Assembly: GCA_027483945.1 (NCBI GenBank)
Contig: JAIXTM010000009.1
Span: forward strand, 62,001 to 126,000
DNA from: Hyphomicrobiales bacterium
GTDB lineage: Bacteria > Pseudomonadota > Alphaproteobacteria > Rhizobiales > Beijerinckiaceae
Direction of reading: 5' to 3'
DNA length: 64,000 nucleotides
The position numbers and the translations under genes are program-made. The stretch's first letter is position 1. The number at the start of each line of letters is the position of its first letter. The notes beneath the pieces were generated by a model, which was not told the origin of the DNA, ran no database searches, and saw only the letters and a list, made by a program, of their open reading frames with translations. Positions 1 through 8,347 of the stretch are shown one piece after another.

Positions 1-64
1 TCTGTCCGTCGAGATAGCCCTGGCGTGCTCTGGTGCTGTACCGGTCGATGCGCATGAGGTTCAT
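1..64 (-). CDS. Probable YqgE/AlgH family protein, N-terminal fragment
   Basis: Partial gene: only about 21 codons lie inside the window, reading leftward from an ATG at 64 (a second ATG is at 55). The visible residues end in RARQGYLDGQ. YqgE/AlgH proteins begin with a short variable leader followed by GYLDGQ, so this is the best match, but the fragment is too short to be sure. It is divergent from the DsbD-alpha gene, leaving about 115 bases between them for both promoters. The identity is inference. Confidence 0.45.
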   Translation of the reverse strand, partial: MNLMRIDRYSTRARQGYLDGQ

Positions 65-180
65 GCTAGGCCGCCGCGCGGCGATTTCAACGGCCAAATG
101 GCCCGGCCGGCCGCCGGTCTTGCGGTCGTCACGGGATCGTGGCTCGAAGGTCGGGCCGGCTCTTCCTAAATGGAGGGATG

Positions 181-1038
181 ATGCTGCGTATCCTCACCCC
201 TGCGACGCTGGCCGCCGCCATGCTCGCCGTCTGGCCGGCCGGCCTGGCCTCCGCCGCCGAAAGCGCCTGGTCTCAGACGCCGCATGCCCGGATGCGCCTC
301 GTCGACGGCGGCACGGCCCCGGACGGTGCGCGCCTGGCGGGTGTGGAGATCGTGCTGTCGCCGGGCTTCAAGACCTACTGGCGCGACCCCGGCGAAAGCG
401 GCGTGCCGCCGGTCTTCGACTGGTCGGCGTCCGGCAACCTGAAGGCGGCCGAGGCGCTTTTCCCGGCGCCGAGCCGCTTCGACGATCCGGCCGGCTTCTA
501 TAACGGCTACAAGGGCGGCGTGGTTCTGCCCGTGAAGGTCACGGCCGCCAATCCGGCCGAGCCCGTGGCGCTGGCCGTGAAGCTCGACTACGCCGTCTGC
601 GAGAAGATCTGCATCCCCGTGCGCGGCGAAGCGCAACTGACCCTTCCGCCAGCCGCCGCGGCGACGAATCCGGCCGTGTCAGCAGCCCTCGCCCGCGTGC
701 CCGTGCGGCAGGCTCCCCGGCGGCCCGGCGACCTCACGATCGGCGAGGCCGGATGGGAAGGCGTCAAGGCGCTGAAGGTCACGGCGTCGGTGCCGGACGC
801 GGAGTCCAAGGCGGAGCTGTTCGTGGAAGGTCCCTCCGGCTGGTTCTTCGGCAAGGCCGAGCGCCAGCCCTCCCTGTCGCCCGTCCAGGGCGGGGCGGGC
901 CGCCCGGTTGCCTTCACGCTCCCCGTGGAGCCGCCAGCGGACGCGTCCGGCCGCGTCACGCTGCGCCTGACCCTGGTCGCGGGTGCGCGTGCCATCGAGA
1001 GCGAATTGCCCCTCGACGCGCCGGCAAAGGCCCCCTAA
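181..1038 (+). CDS. Periplasmic DsbD alpha-domain-like thiol:disulfide interchange protein
   Basis: A 285-residue secreted protein. The chosen ATG at 181 follows GGAGG with normal spacing (an ATG at 178 is too close) and opens a signal peptide ending LASA before AES. The body resembles the N-terminal immunoglobulin-like domain of DsbD: a TYWRDPGESG segment near residue 65 and the cysteine pair in YAVCEKICIP, the redox pair that accepts electrons from the DsbD membrane domain and passes them to periplasmic substrates. There is no membrane or thioredoxin domain in this gene; separate CcdA and thioredoxin genes lie at 7098-8231. A peroxiredoxin gene follows 50 bases downstream. The exact substrate is unknown. 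Confidence 0.8.
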   Translation: MLRILTPATLAAAMLAVWPAGLASAAESAWSQTPHARMRLVDGGTAPDGARLAGVEIVLSPGFKTYWRDPGESGVPPVFDWSASGNLKAAEALFPAPSRFDDPAGFYNGYKGGVVLPVKVTAANPAEPVALAVKLDYAVCEKICIPVRGEAQLTLPPAAAATNPAVSAALARVPVRQAPRRPGDLTIGEAGWEGVKALKVTASVPDAESKAELFVEGPSGWFFGKAERQPSLSPVQGGAGRPVAFTLPVEPPADASGRVTLRLTLVAGARAIESELPLDAPAKAP

Positions 1039-1088
1039 TTCAGGGCCGTTCCGCTATGCCGGACCCTTCCATCGGAGAGAGAGAGAAG

Positions 1089-1574
1089 ATGACGATCAGT
1101 GTCGGTGACCGCCTGCCGCAGGCCACTTTCCGCGTGATGACGGCCGAAGGGCCGCAGGCCCGCTCCACCGACGACGTCTTCGCCGGCCGAAAGGTCGTTC
1201 TGTTCGCCGTGCCGGGCGCCTTCACGCCCACGTGCAATAACAACCATCTGCCGGGCTTCCTCGCCAGGCGCGACGACATTCTCGCCAAGGGCGTGGACGC
1301 CATCGCCGTCACCGGCGTCAACGACGTCTTCGTCATGACCGCCTGGGCCCGGCAATCGGGCGGCGAGGGCAAGATCGAGTTCCTGGCCGACGGCAATGCC
1401 GACTTCGCCCGCGCCCTCGGCCTCTCCTTCGACGGTTCCGGCTTCGGCCTCGGCACCCGCTCGCAGCGCTATGCCATGCTGGTCGAGGACGGCGTCGTGA
1501 AGGTGCTCAACGTCGAGGACGGGCCGGGCAAAGCCGAGGCCTCCGGCGCCGACGCGCTGCTCGCCTCCATCTGA
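1089..1574 (+). CDS. Peroxiredoxin, Prx5 type, 1-Cys
   Basis: A 161-residue thiol peroxidase reducing hydrogen peroxide and organic hydroperoxides. The peroxidatic cysteine is C49 in the motif PGAFTPTC, and no other cysteine is present, so an external thiol (glutathione/glutaredoxin or thioredoxin) must resolve it. GLGTRSQRYAM near the C-terminus is typical of the Prx5 group. The start at 1089 follows a purine-rich GGAGAGAGAGAAG; an in-frame ATG at 1056 lacks such a site. It probably forms an operon with the upstream DsbD-alpha-like gene and the downstream dehalogenase (12-base gap). Confidence 0.92.
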   Translation: MTISVGDRLPQATFRVMTAEGPQARSTDDVFAGRKVVLFAVPGAFTPTCNNNHLPGFLARRDDILAKGVDAIAVTGVNDVFVMTAWARQSGGEGKIEFLADGNADFARALGLSFDGSGFGLGTRSQRYAMLVEDGVVKVLNVEDGPGKAEASGADALLASI

Positions 1575-1585
1575 AGGCCGCCGCC

Positions 1586-2275
1586 ATGCCGGCTCCCGTC
1601 GTTCTCGATCCGCGGACGACCGGGGCCGTCGTCTTTGATGCCTACGGCACGCTCTTCGACGTCCATGCGGCGGTGATGGAGCGTGCCGCCGCGATCGGGC
1701 CGGCGGCGCGAGCGCTGTCGGACCTCTGGCGCGCCAAGCAGCTGGAATATTCCTGGGTCCTCTCGCTCGCCGGCCGCTACGTGCCGTTCTGGACGCTGAC
1801 CGAGCGCGCCCTCGACCACGCGCTGGCGCGCTTGCCGGACGTCGATCCCGGCATCCGGGCCGCGCTGCTCGCCGCCTATCGCGAGCTTTCCGCCTTCGCC
1901 GATGCCGGGCCGTGCCTGGACAGGCTGCGCGCAGGCGGGCTGAAGACCGCCATCCTTTCCAACGGCGATCCAGCCATGCTGGCCGACGCGGTTTCGGGCG
2001 CGGGCCTGGCCGGGCGGCTCGATGCTGTCATCTCGGTGGAGGAGGCCGGCATCTTCAAGACCGCGCCGGAGGCCTACCGCCTGGTGGAGGCGCGGCTGGG
2101 CATCGCGCCCGAACGCGTGGTCTTCGTCTCGTCCAACCGCTGGGACGTGGCGGGCGCCGCCGCCTTCGGCCTGGATCCGGTCTGGATCAACCGGGCCGGG
2201 CTGCCGGACGAATATCCGGACCTGCCGCCGGTCGCCGTCGTCGCCTCGCTGGAGGCGCTTCGCGTCAACCCTTGA
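1586..2275 (+). CDS. Haloacid dehalogenase, type II (HAD superfamily)
   Basis: A 229-residue HAD hydrolase of the L-2-haloacid dehalogenase family, which hydrolyses (S)-2-haloalkanoic acids to (R)-2-hydroxyacids. Motif I is FDAYGTLFD with nucleophile D18, motif II includes SNGDP, and the late motif FVSSNRWDVAGA with following WINR is characteristic of type II dehalogenases rather than phosphatases. The length fits the family. It is last in a rightward run after the peroxiredoxin and its 3' end overlaps, tail to tail, a second, unrelated dehalogenase-type gene. Substrate in vivo is not known; related proteins include housekeeping HAD enzymes. Confidence 0.85.
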   Translation: MPAPVVLDPRTTGAVVFDAYGTLFDVHAAVMERAAAIGPAARALSDLWRAKQLEYSWVLSLAGRYVPFWTLTERALDHALARLPDVDPGIRAALLAAYRELSAFADAGPCLDRLRAGGLKTAILSNGDPAMLADAVSGAGLAGRLDAVISVEEAGIFKTAPEAYRLVEARLGIAPERVVFVSSNRWDVAGAAAFGLDPVWINRAGLPDEYPDLPPVAVVASLEALRVNP

Positions 2276-3128
2276 GGAAGAAGTCCCGCATGGCGGCGAG
2301 CGTCTCGGCCGGCGCCTCCTCGGCGAGGTAATGGCCGGAGGGCACGGAAAGCGCTGTGACGTCATCCGCCCAGTCCCGCCAGATCGCCTCCATGTCCGGA
2401 TACCAGCGCCCGATCGGCCCCTTGCTGCCCCATAGGGCGAGCAGGGGACAGGCAATTGTCCTGCGGCCGCGATCGGCCTCGTCCAGCTCCCGATCGATCC
2501 CGATCCCGGCGCGGTAGTCCTCGCACATGGCGTGGACCGTCGCGGGGTCGGAGACCGCGGCGCGGTAATCGGCGATGGCTTCGGGCGCGAAGAAGGCGGT
2601 GCCGTTGCGGAAATAGAAGAGCTCGGGGTCGCTCGCGATCAGCCGCTCCGGCACGGGATGCGGCTGGGCCAGGAAGAACCAGTGCCAATAGCCCATCGCG
2701 AAGGCCATGTCGGTCCGGGCGAAATGCTCCGCCGTCGGCAAGATGTCGAGGACGGCGAGGCGGCTCACCGCCTGCGGATGGTCGAGCGCCAGCCGGTAGG
2801 CCACGCGCCCGCCCCGGTCATGGCCGGCGACCGCGAACCGATCGAAGCCGAAATGGCGCATCAGCGCGATCTGGTCCCGGGCCATGGCGCGCTTGGAATA
2901 GGGCGCGTGGTCGGCGGTGGTCGGCGGCTTGGACGAGCGTCCGTAGCCCCGCAGGTCCGGCGCGATCACGGTGAAGTCGCGGGCGAGGTCGTCCGCGATC
3001 TTCCCCCACATCATGTGCGTCTGCGGATGGCCGTGGAGCAGCAGCAGCGGCGGGCCTGACCCGCCGTGCCGCACCCGCAGTTCCGCCTCGCCGGTGGAAA
3101 TGCGGTCGAGCGCGAAGCCCTCGAACAT
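2265..3128 (-). CDS. Alpha/beta hydrolase, haloacetate (fluoroacetate) dehalogenase-like
   Basis: A 287-residue alpha/beta hydrolase. The oxyanion segment is HGHPQTHMMW, and the nucleophile elbow is GHDRGGR, with an aspartate (D104) instead of serine, as in dehalogenases and epoxide hydrolases. R105 and R108 match the two carboxylate-binding arginines of fluoroacetate dehalogenases, D128 matches the catalytic acid, H149 and W150 match the halide pocket, and H266 (SGHYLAE) is the general base. Y205 is a candidate third halide ligand. These positions agree almost number for number with the Burkholderia FA1 enzyme as I recall it. The gene ends 11 bases inside the convergent type II dehalogenase gene and starts 14 bases after cysK ends, so it may be cotranscribed with cysK. 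Confidence 0.85.
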   Translation of the reverse strand: MFEGFALDRISTGEAELRVRHGGSGPPLLLLHGHPQTHMMWGKIADDLARDFTVIAPDLRGYGRSSKPPTTADHAPYSKRAMARDQIALMRHFGFDRFAVAGHDRGGRVAYRLALDHPQAVSRLAVLDILPTAEHFARTDMAFAMGYWHWFFLAQPHPVPERLIASDPELFYFRNGTAFFAPEAIADYRAAVSDPATVHAMCEDYRAGIGIDRELDEADRGRRTIACPLLALWGSKGPIGRWYPDMEAIWRDWADDVTALSVPSGHYLAEEAPAETLAAMRDFFLKG

Positions 3129-3142
3129 GGCCGCCGCCGTGC

Positions 3143-4117
3143 TCAGAGGCCCTCGAACAGGGCGGTGGAGAGGTAGCGCTCGGCGAAGGAGGGGATGATG
3201 ATGACGATGTTCTTCCCCGCCGCCTCGGGCCGCGCGCCGATCTCCAAAGCCGCAGCGACGGCCGCGCCCGAGGAGATGCCGACCGGGATGCCCTCGATCC
3301 GCGCCACCAGCCGCGCGGTGTCGAACGCGGTCTGGTTGCCGACGGTGACGACCTCGTCGATCACGCCCCGGTCCAGCACGTCCGGCACGAAGCCCGCGCC
3401 GATGCCCTGGATCTTGTGCGGGCCGGCATTGCCGCCGGACAGGACGGGCGAATCCTCCGGCTCCACCGCGACGATCCTCAGCGTCGGGCGCCGGGGCTTC
3501 AGCACCTGGCTGACGCCGGTGACCGTGCCGCCGGTGCCGACGCCGGAGACGAAATAGTCGACCTCGCCGCCCGTGTCGGTCCAGATCTCCTCGGCCGTCG
3601 TCTTGCGGTGGATCTCCGGGTTCGCCGGGTTGCGGAATTGCTGCGGGATCACCGCGCCGGGGATCGAGGCCTTGAGCTCCTCGGCGCGGGCGATGGCGCC
3701 GCGCATGCCGAGCGGGCCGGGGGTCAGTTCCAGCTCGGCGCCGAGCAGCGCCAGCATCTTGCGGCGCTCGATCGACATCGTCTCCGGCATGACGAGGATC
3801 AGCCGGTAGCCGCGGGCCGCCGCCACGAAGGCGAGGGCGATGCCGGTATTGCCCGAGGTCGGCTCAATCAGCGTGCCGCCCGGCTTGATCTCGCCGGCGG
3901 CCTCCATCGCGTCGATCATGTTGACGCCGATGCGGTCCTTCACGCTGGCGATGGGATTGAAGAATTCCAGCTTGGCCAGGAGGTTGGCCTGGACGTTCTT
4001 CGCCTTGGCGAGCCGGTTCAGCCGCACGAGCGGCGTGTTGCCGATCGTGTCGGTGATGGACTCGTAGATCCGGCCGCGACCGGGCTTGGCGTTCGGGGTC
4101 TCAGCGGATGCGACCAT
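3143..4117 (-). CDS. cysK: Cysteine synthase A (O-acetylserine sulfhydrylase)
   Basis: A 324-residue PLP enzyme making L-cysteine from O-acetyl-L-serine and sulfide in the cytoplasm. The PLP lysine is K60 in [11 protein letters not shown]; the substrate loop [10 protein letters not shown], the phosphate-binding [10 protein letters not shown] and the late SSGAAVAA are all present. The start at 4117 has AGGAG nine bases upstream, and a clear promoter lies just ahead (4147-4175). The upstream gene in the same direction encodes an Rrf2 regulator, a pairing familiar from CymR-type control of cysteine metabolism. Confidence 0.96.
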   Translation of the reverse strand: MVASAETPNAKPGRGRIYESITDTIGNTPLVRLNRLAKAKNVQANLLAKLEFFNPIASVKDRIGVNMIDAMEAAGEIKPGGTLIEPTSGNTGIALAFVAAARGYRLILVMPETMSIERRKMLALLGAELELTPGPLGMRGAIARAEELKASIPGAVIPQQFRNPANPEIHRKTTAEEIWTDTGGEVDYFVSGVGTGGTVTGVSQVLKPRRPTLRIVAVEPEDSPVLSGGNAGPHKIQGIGAGFVPDVLDRGVIDEVVTVGNQTAFDTARLVARIEGIPVGISSGAAVAAALEIGARPEAAGKNIVIIIPSFAERYLSTALFEGL

Positions 4118-4146
4118 GGCTCTGGCTCCTGCTTCTGTCCGGTTGT

Positions 4147-4175
4147 TATTTACGCACGGACCGCGAGATATTCAA
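4147..4175 (-). promoter_or_regulatory. Promoter of cysK
   Basis: Read on the minus strand, TTGAAT (4175-4170) and TAAATA (4152-4147) are separated by exactly 17 bases, a good match to a housekeeping sigma-70 promoter. The -10 lies about 30 bases upstream of the cysK ATG. It means cysK can be transcribed independently of the dut-Rrf2 operon. Confidence 0.6.
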
Positions 4176-4181
4176 TAATCA

Positions 4182-4196
4182 CACGATCAGATCGTG
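4182..4196. promoter_or_regulatory. Perfect palindrome upstream of the cysK promoter, candidate operator
   Basis: CACGATC-A-GATCGTG is a perfect 7-base inverted repeat around a single central base. It starts seven bases upstream of the cysK -35 and overlaps the last codons of the Rrf2 gene. Its position suits an activator or repressor site, with the Rrf2 protein encoded next door as the obvious candidate binder. Binding is inference. Confidence 0.4.
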
Positions 4197-4639
4197 AAAT
4201 CGATGGGGCGCGTTCCGGTGCCGAAGACCTGGCGCTCCTCCGCCGCCTTGCACATTTCCTCCACCGTCACCTTGTCGAGTTCGGCGAGGAAGGCGTGGCT
4301 GGCGCCGGCGACGATCGGCCCGACGACGAGGTCGACAAGCTTGGAATCGGGCACCGGCGGCATGGCGTCCTCGCCGGTCGCCTGCATCGCGGCGCGCACG
4401 ATGTCGCCGGCCGTGACGCGGCGCCGCTCGCGGGCGAACTCGTAGCCGCCGCGCGGGCCGCGCACGCCCTTCAGGATGCCGGCCTTCACCAGCGCCTGCA
4501 GCATCGTCTCCAGATGCCGCGGCGGCAATTGGTGGCGCGCCGCCAGCACCTTGGCCGAAACCGGCGTGGGCCGGGCATGCAGGGCGACGTCGACCACGGC
4601 CGCGATCGCGAGCAGGCTGCGCCGGGACAACAGGATCAT
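4187..4639 (-). CDS. Rrf2-family transcriptional regulator
   Basis: A 150-residue winged-helix regulator; the start at 4639 follows a strong GGAGG. The N-terminal helix-turn-helix region contains HLETMLQALVKAGI and the wing GVRGPRGGYE, both Rrf2 signatures. IscR and NsrR bind an iron-sulfur cluster through three cysteines, but here only one cysteine is present (EEMCKAA), so a cluster is unlikely. It sits between dut and cysK in the same orientation, 69 bases before cysK, which suggests a CymR-like sensor of cysteine status. The effector is not visible from sequence. Confidence 0.85.
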   Translation of the reverse strand: MILLSRRSLLAIAAVVDVALHARPTPVSAKVLAARHQLPPRHLETMLQALVKAGILKGVRGPRGGYEFARERRRVTAGDIVRAAMQATGEDAMPPVPDSKLVDLVVGPIVAGASHAFLAELDKVTVEEMCKAAEERQVFGTGTRPIDFTI

Positions 4640-4658
4640 GAAGACCTCCGGAAACGGA

Positions 4659-5129
4659 TCATGGGCGGCCGATGCCCGTGGAGCCGAAGCCGCCGGCCCC
4701 GCGAGCCGTCTCGTCGAGCGAGGACACCGGCATGGGCGTGAGACGGGCGACGGATGCGACGACGAGCTGCGCAATGCGCTGGCCCCGCGTCACCGTAAAG
4801 GGCTCGGAACCGTGATTGACAAGGATGACGCCGACCTCGCCGCGATAATCGGCGTCGATCGTGCCGGGCGCGTTGAGCACCGTGACGCCGTGCCTCAGGG
4901 CGAGGCCCGAGCGGGGACGCACCTGCGCCTCGAAACCGTCCGGCACCGCGATGGCGATGCCGGTCGGCACCAGGATGCGTGCGCCGGGTTCGATCACCAG
5001 CACCTCGTGCTCGCCGATCGCGGCTTGCAGATCCATGCCCGCGGCCTGCGCCGTGGCATAGGCCGGCGGCTCCAGTCCCTCGCCATGGGGCAGGATGCGC
5101 ATGGGCAGGGCCGTCACGGACCCGCTCAC
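4659..5129 (-). CDS. dut: Deoxyuridine 5'-triphosphate nucleotidohydrolase
   Basis: A 156-residue trimeric dUTPase converting dUTP to dUMP and pyrophosphate, keeping uracil out of DNA. All five family motifs are visible: [32 protein letters not shown] and the glycine-rich tail [10 protein letters not shown]. It starts with GTG overlapping the coaBC stop by four bases, so the two are translationally coupled, a pairing often seen in proteobacteria. An internal ATG at 5102 would leave a shorter leader. Confidence 0.96.
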   Translation of the reverse strand: MSGSVTALPMRILPHGEGLEPPAYATAQAAGMDLQAAIGEHEVLVIEPGARILVPTGIAIAVPDGFEAQVRPRSGLALRHGVTVLNAPGTIDADYRGEVGVILVNHGSEPFTVTRGQRIAQLVVASVARLTPMPVSSLDETARGAGGFGSTGIGRP

Positions 5130-6337
5130 GCCCCGGCCTCGCGCGCCAGCTCCGCGGCGACTTCGTTGACGAGGGCGTTGGCGACCTCGTCCTTGGGCAT
5201 GAGCTGCCAGTCCCGCACCGCGTCGCGGGTGACGAGGTGGACGCGGTTGTGGTCCCCGCCCATCACGCCCGAGCCCGGGCTGACATCGTTGGCGACGATC
5301 CAGTCGCAGCCCTTGCGCGCGAGCTTGGCCTGCGCGTTGGCGACCACGTTCTCGGTCTCGGCCGCAAAGCCGACGAGCAGGCGCGGCCGTAAGGCCGAGC
5401 GCGCCACGCTCGCCAGGATGTCCGGGTTCTCGGCGAAGGCGAGGGCGGGTGTCCCGCTCCCGCTCTTCTTCATCTTCTGTCCGGCCGGCTGGTCCACCCG
5501 CCAGTCGGCGACGGCGGCGGCGAAGATGCCGGCATCGGCAGGCAGCGCCGCTTCCACGGCGGCCTGCATCTCCCGCGCCGTCTGGACCCGCACGACCGAG
5601 ACGCCCGCCGGATCGGCGATCTCAACCGGCCCGGAAACCAGCGTCACCCGCGCGCCGGCCGCCGCCGCGGCCCGGGCGATGGCGTGGCCCTGCTTGCCAG
5701 AAGAGCGGTTGGCGATATAGCGCACCGGGTCGATGGGCTCGTGCGTGGGACCGGACGTGACGAGGACGTGCCGGCCCTTCAGCGGGCCTTCCCCCGGCTC
5801 CAGCATGGCGTCGATGGCGGCCAGGATGTCCTCCGGCTCGGAGAGCCGGCCCGGCCCCCATTCGCCGCAGGCCATGGAACCCTCGCGCGGGCCGACCACG
5901 GCGACGCCGTCGCCGACCAGCGTCGCCATGTTCCGCTGCGTCGCCGGGTGGTTCCACATCCGGACATTCATGGCCGGTGCGATGAGGATGCGCTTGTCCG
6001 TCGCGAGCAGCGCGGTCGACGCGAGATCGTTGGCGATGCCGTTCGCCATCTTGGCGATGAGATCGGCCGTAGCGGGCGCCACGACGACGAGGTCCGCGGC
6101 ACGGGAGAGCTGGATGTGGCCCATCTCCGCCTCGTCGGTCAGGGAGAACAGGTCGCCATAGACCTTGTCGCCCGTGAGGCCCGCCACCGCGAGCGGTGTC
6201 ACGAACTGCTCGCCAGCCTTGGTCAGGATCGCCCGCACCGACGCGCCGCGCCGGCGCAGCAGCCGCGCCAGTTCCAGCACCTTGTAGGCGGCGATGCCGC
6301 CGCCGATGATCAGGAGGATCCGTCTGTCCTGAAGCAC
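5126..6337 (-). CDS. coaBC: Bifunctional phosphopantothenoylcysteine decarboxylase / phosphopantothenate-cysteine ligase
   Basis: About 403 residues; makes 4'-phosphopantetheine for coenzyme A. The N-terminal CoaC flavoprotein half has GGGIAAYK, the PAMNVRMW motif and the substrate-clamp cysteine in [10 protein letters not shown]. The C-terminal CoaB half begins at [16 protein letters not shown] with RSSGKQGHA. The reading frame is open to a TTG at 6352, but GTG at 6337 gives the usual short leader before [10 protein letters not shown] and is preferred. First gene of the coaBC-dut-Rrf2 run. Confidence 0.95.
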   Translation of the reverse strand: MLQDRRILLIIGGGIAAYKVLELARLLRRRGASVRAILTKAGEQFVTPLAVAGLTGDKVYGDLFSLTDEAEMGHIQLSRAADLVVVAPATADLIAKMANGIANDLASTALLATDKRILIAPAMNVRMWNHPATQRNMATLVGDGVAVVGPREGSMACGEWGPGRLSEPEDILAAIDAMLEPGEGPLKGRHVLVTSGPTHEPIDPVRYIANRSSGKQGHAIARAAAAAGARVTLVSGPVEIADPAGVSVVRVQTAREMQAAVEAALPADAGIFAAAVADWRVDQPAGQKMKKSGSGTPALAFAENPDILASVARSALRPRLLVGFAAETENVVANAQAKLARKGCDWIVANDVSPGSGVMGGDHNRVHLVTRDAVRDWQLMPKDEVANALVNEVAAELAREAGA

Positions 6338-6426
6338 GCCCTGCGCCCCCAATGCCGCGCAACCCTATCGGGACGGGCGGCGAAAATACAGATGGCACCG
6401 GGAATTATCAGATCAAGCGGCAGGGC

Positions 6427-7038
6427 TCACAGCGGCACGCCAAAAGCCTTCAGCGGCGGTATGATGTCGAGCCCGGGCGTCATGTGGATGCCCTTCATGC
6501 CGATATTCCGCGCGCCTTCGATATTGGCGGCCGAATCGTCGATGAACACGCATTGGCCGGCCTCGAGGCCGAACCGCTCCAGGAACAGCCGGTAGATCGC
6601 CGGGTCCGGCTTCAGCAGCCGCTCCCGTCCCGACACGATGATCCCGTCGAACAGGTTCAGGAACGGATAGGCCTCCGCCGTCACCAGGAACTTCTCCTGC
6701 GGGAAGTTGGTGATCGCGTAGACCGGCCAGCCCATGGCCTTCAGCCGCTCCAGCACGGCGACATTGGCCGCGATCGGCCCGGCGATCGTCTCCAGCCAGC
6801 GCGTGTCGAAGGCCGAGATCTCCGCATGCCACGTCGGATGGCGGGCCGTCAGATGGGCGATGGCCTCCGCATACGGGCGGCCGCGATCCTGTTCCAGATG
6901 CCAGGCCGGCGAACAGATCTCGGTCAGGAACCACTCGGCCTTCGCCGGATCGGGGAAGATCGTGCGGTACAGATAACGCGGGTTCCAGTCGAGCAGGACA
7001 TTGCCGATATCGAAGACGACGGCGGGGATTTGGCGCAA
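6427..7038 (-). CDS. HAD-family hydrolase, phosphatase-like
   Basis: A 203-residue HAD-IA hydrolase. Motif I is VVFDIGNVLLDW, with the nucleophile aspartate and the FDxGNVL form of YihX-like sugar-phosphate phosphatases; motif II is AITNFP, motif III lysine is in RLLKPDPAIY, and motif IV is VFIDDSAANIEGA. No ATG is available before motif I, so a TTG at 7038 is taken, preceded by GGAG. A small-molecule phosphatase is the likely role; the substrate cannot be told. Confidence 0.85.
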   Translation of the reverse strand: MRQIPAVVFDIGNVLLDWNPRYLYRTIFPDPAKAEWFLTEICSPAWHLEQDRGRPYAEAIAHLTARHPTWHAEISAFDTRWLETIAGPIAANVAVLERLKAMGWPVYAITNFPQEKFLVTAEAYPFLNLFDGIIVSGRERLLKPDPAIYRLFLERFGLEAGQCVFIDDSAANIEGARNIGMKGIHMTPGLDIIPPLKAFGVPL

Positions 7039-7097
7039 GGTGCCGGGCTCCAGAAGCGGAAACCCCGCTTAGCGCAGCCGTTTCCCGACCGCCAGCC

Positions 7098-7820
7098 TCA
7101 GAACCGGGTCGTCAGCGCCGTGAGCCAGGCCGGGGAGGCCTGCACCAGGGCCGTCTCGATCGTCTTGTCCAGCCCGGTCAGGACGACGAGGCCGAGACCC
7201 GCGAAGACAAGGCCGAGCACGGTCTTGGCCGGGCCGCCGGCAGCCATGAGCCGGCCCCGCCAGCGCAGCAGCGCATCCCGGGACAACAGGCCGAGCAGAA
7301 CGAGCGGCGTCGCGGCGCCGAGCCCGAAAACCGCCATCGTGGCGGCCACCTGGCCGAGGTCGCGCCCTTGCGCCGCCAGCACCGAGGCCGCGCCCAGCGT
7401 CGGCCCGATGCACGGACTCCAGACCGCGCCCAGCAGCAGGCCGACGCCGAACTGTCCGGGCAGGCCGCCGGTGGAGACGCCGCCGAAGCGCTGCTCCATC
7501 CAGTTGCCCATCGGGCCAGCCGCCGCCGCGACCCGCATGCTGAAGGCGGGCACCGCGATCGCGGCGCCGATCAGGATGAACAGGATCGCCGCCACGGTGC
7601 GGAAGACGCCGCCGTCGAGGCCGATGGAGAAGCCGATCGTGGCGACGAAGAGCCCGATCGTGACGAAGGAGAGCGTCAGCCCCGCCGCCAGCGCCAGCGG
7701 GCCGTAGCGGCTCTCCGACAGGGCGGTCCCCAGCACGATCGGGACGATCGGCAGGACGCAGGGCGAGAGGATGGAGACGAGGCCCGCCAGATAGGCGAGC
7801 CCGAGCGTGGCAAGCGACAT
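7098..7820 (-). CDS. CcdA/DsbD-type transmembrane electron carrier
   Basis: A 240-residue inner-membrane protein with six predicted hydrophobic helices. The two redox cysteines occur in the symmetric motifs ILSPCVLP near residue 21 and WSPCIGP near residue 135, which define the CcdA/DsbD-beta family moving electrons from cytoplasmic thioredoxin to the periplasm. It follows the thioredoxin-like gene by 12 bases in the same direction. Together with the DsbD-alpha-like gene at 181 the window holds all three DsbD functions as separate genes. A role in cytochrome c maturation is the alternative. Confidence 0.9.
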   Translation of the reverse strand: MSLATLGLAYLAGLVSILSPCVLPIVPIVLGTALSESRYGPLALAAGLTLSFVTIGLFVATIGFSIGLDGGVFRTVAAILFILIGAAIAVPAFSMRVAAAAGPMGNWMEQRFGGVSTGGLPGQFGVGLLLGAVWSPCIGPTLGAASVLAAQGRDLGQVAATMAVFGLGAATPLVLLGLLSRDALLRWRGRLMAAGGPAKTVLGLVFAGLGLVVLTGLDKTIETALVQASPAWLTALTTRF

Positions 7821-7832
7821 GGGGCTCTGCCT

Positions 7833-8231
7833 TCAGAGGGCGGTGCGCAGCAGGGCCTCGATCGCGGCCGGGTTGGTCACGCCGACCGAGCGCCCGGTCT
7901 CCTTGTCTCCCCTGAAGACGATGAGCGTGCTCTGGCGCTGCGCGCCGAGCGCCCGCAGCGCATCCTTCTGGCTGTCGAAATCCACGACGAGGACCTGCAT
8001 CGCCGCGAAATCCGGCTTCTGCGACAGGCTGGCGATGACCGGCTTCTGCGCCGCGCAGATATAGCACCAGGAGGCGGTGACCTCGATCAGGACCGGCTTC
8101 CCGCTGGCCTTCGCGGCGGCCAGCGCCTGCGGCGTGAACGGCCGGGACTCGCCGGCGACGGCCCAACCCGCCGGCATGAGCAGCAGGCCGGCAAGAACGG
8201 CACGGCGGGCGAGGGCGGAAGCGAGAGACAT
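7833..8231 (-). CDS. Periplasmic thioredoxin-like protein
   Basis: A 132-residue protein with a signal peptide (A-rich segment ending AGWAVAG) and a thioredoxin fold; the active site is WCYIC (C56, C59). It resembles the DsbD gamma domain or the DUF953/thioredoxin_7 group. The cis-proline loop is not the classical form: QRQSTLIVF lacks proline before TLIV, which may affect substrate binding. It is the promoter-proximal partner of the downstream CcdA gene and probably its periplasmic redox partner. Confidence 0.85.
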   Translation of the reverse strand: MSLASALARRAVLAGLLLMPAGWAVAGESRPFTPQALAAAKASGKPVLIEVTASWCYICAAQKPVIASLSQKPDFAAMQVLVVDFDSQKDALRALGAQRQSTLIVFRGDKETGRSVGVTNPAAIEALLRTAL

Positions 8232-8347
8232 CGGACACTCCGGTGGGGAACGGTTTCGCTTGTCCGCTCTATCACGCGCGGCGCGGCGCGCATCCGCGCC
8301 GCCGCTTCACGTCCCCGTGTCCCGCCTCACGTCTGCGTGTTCCGGCC

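Noticed and set aside
2265-3128. Epoxide hydrolase as the identity of the alpha/beta hydrolase
   Set aside because: The two arginines after the nucleophile and the H149-W150 pair fit haloacetate dehalogenases better, and the lid tyrosine pair of epoxide hydrolases is not evident.
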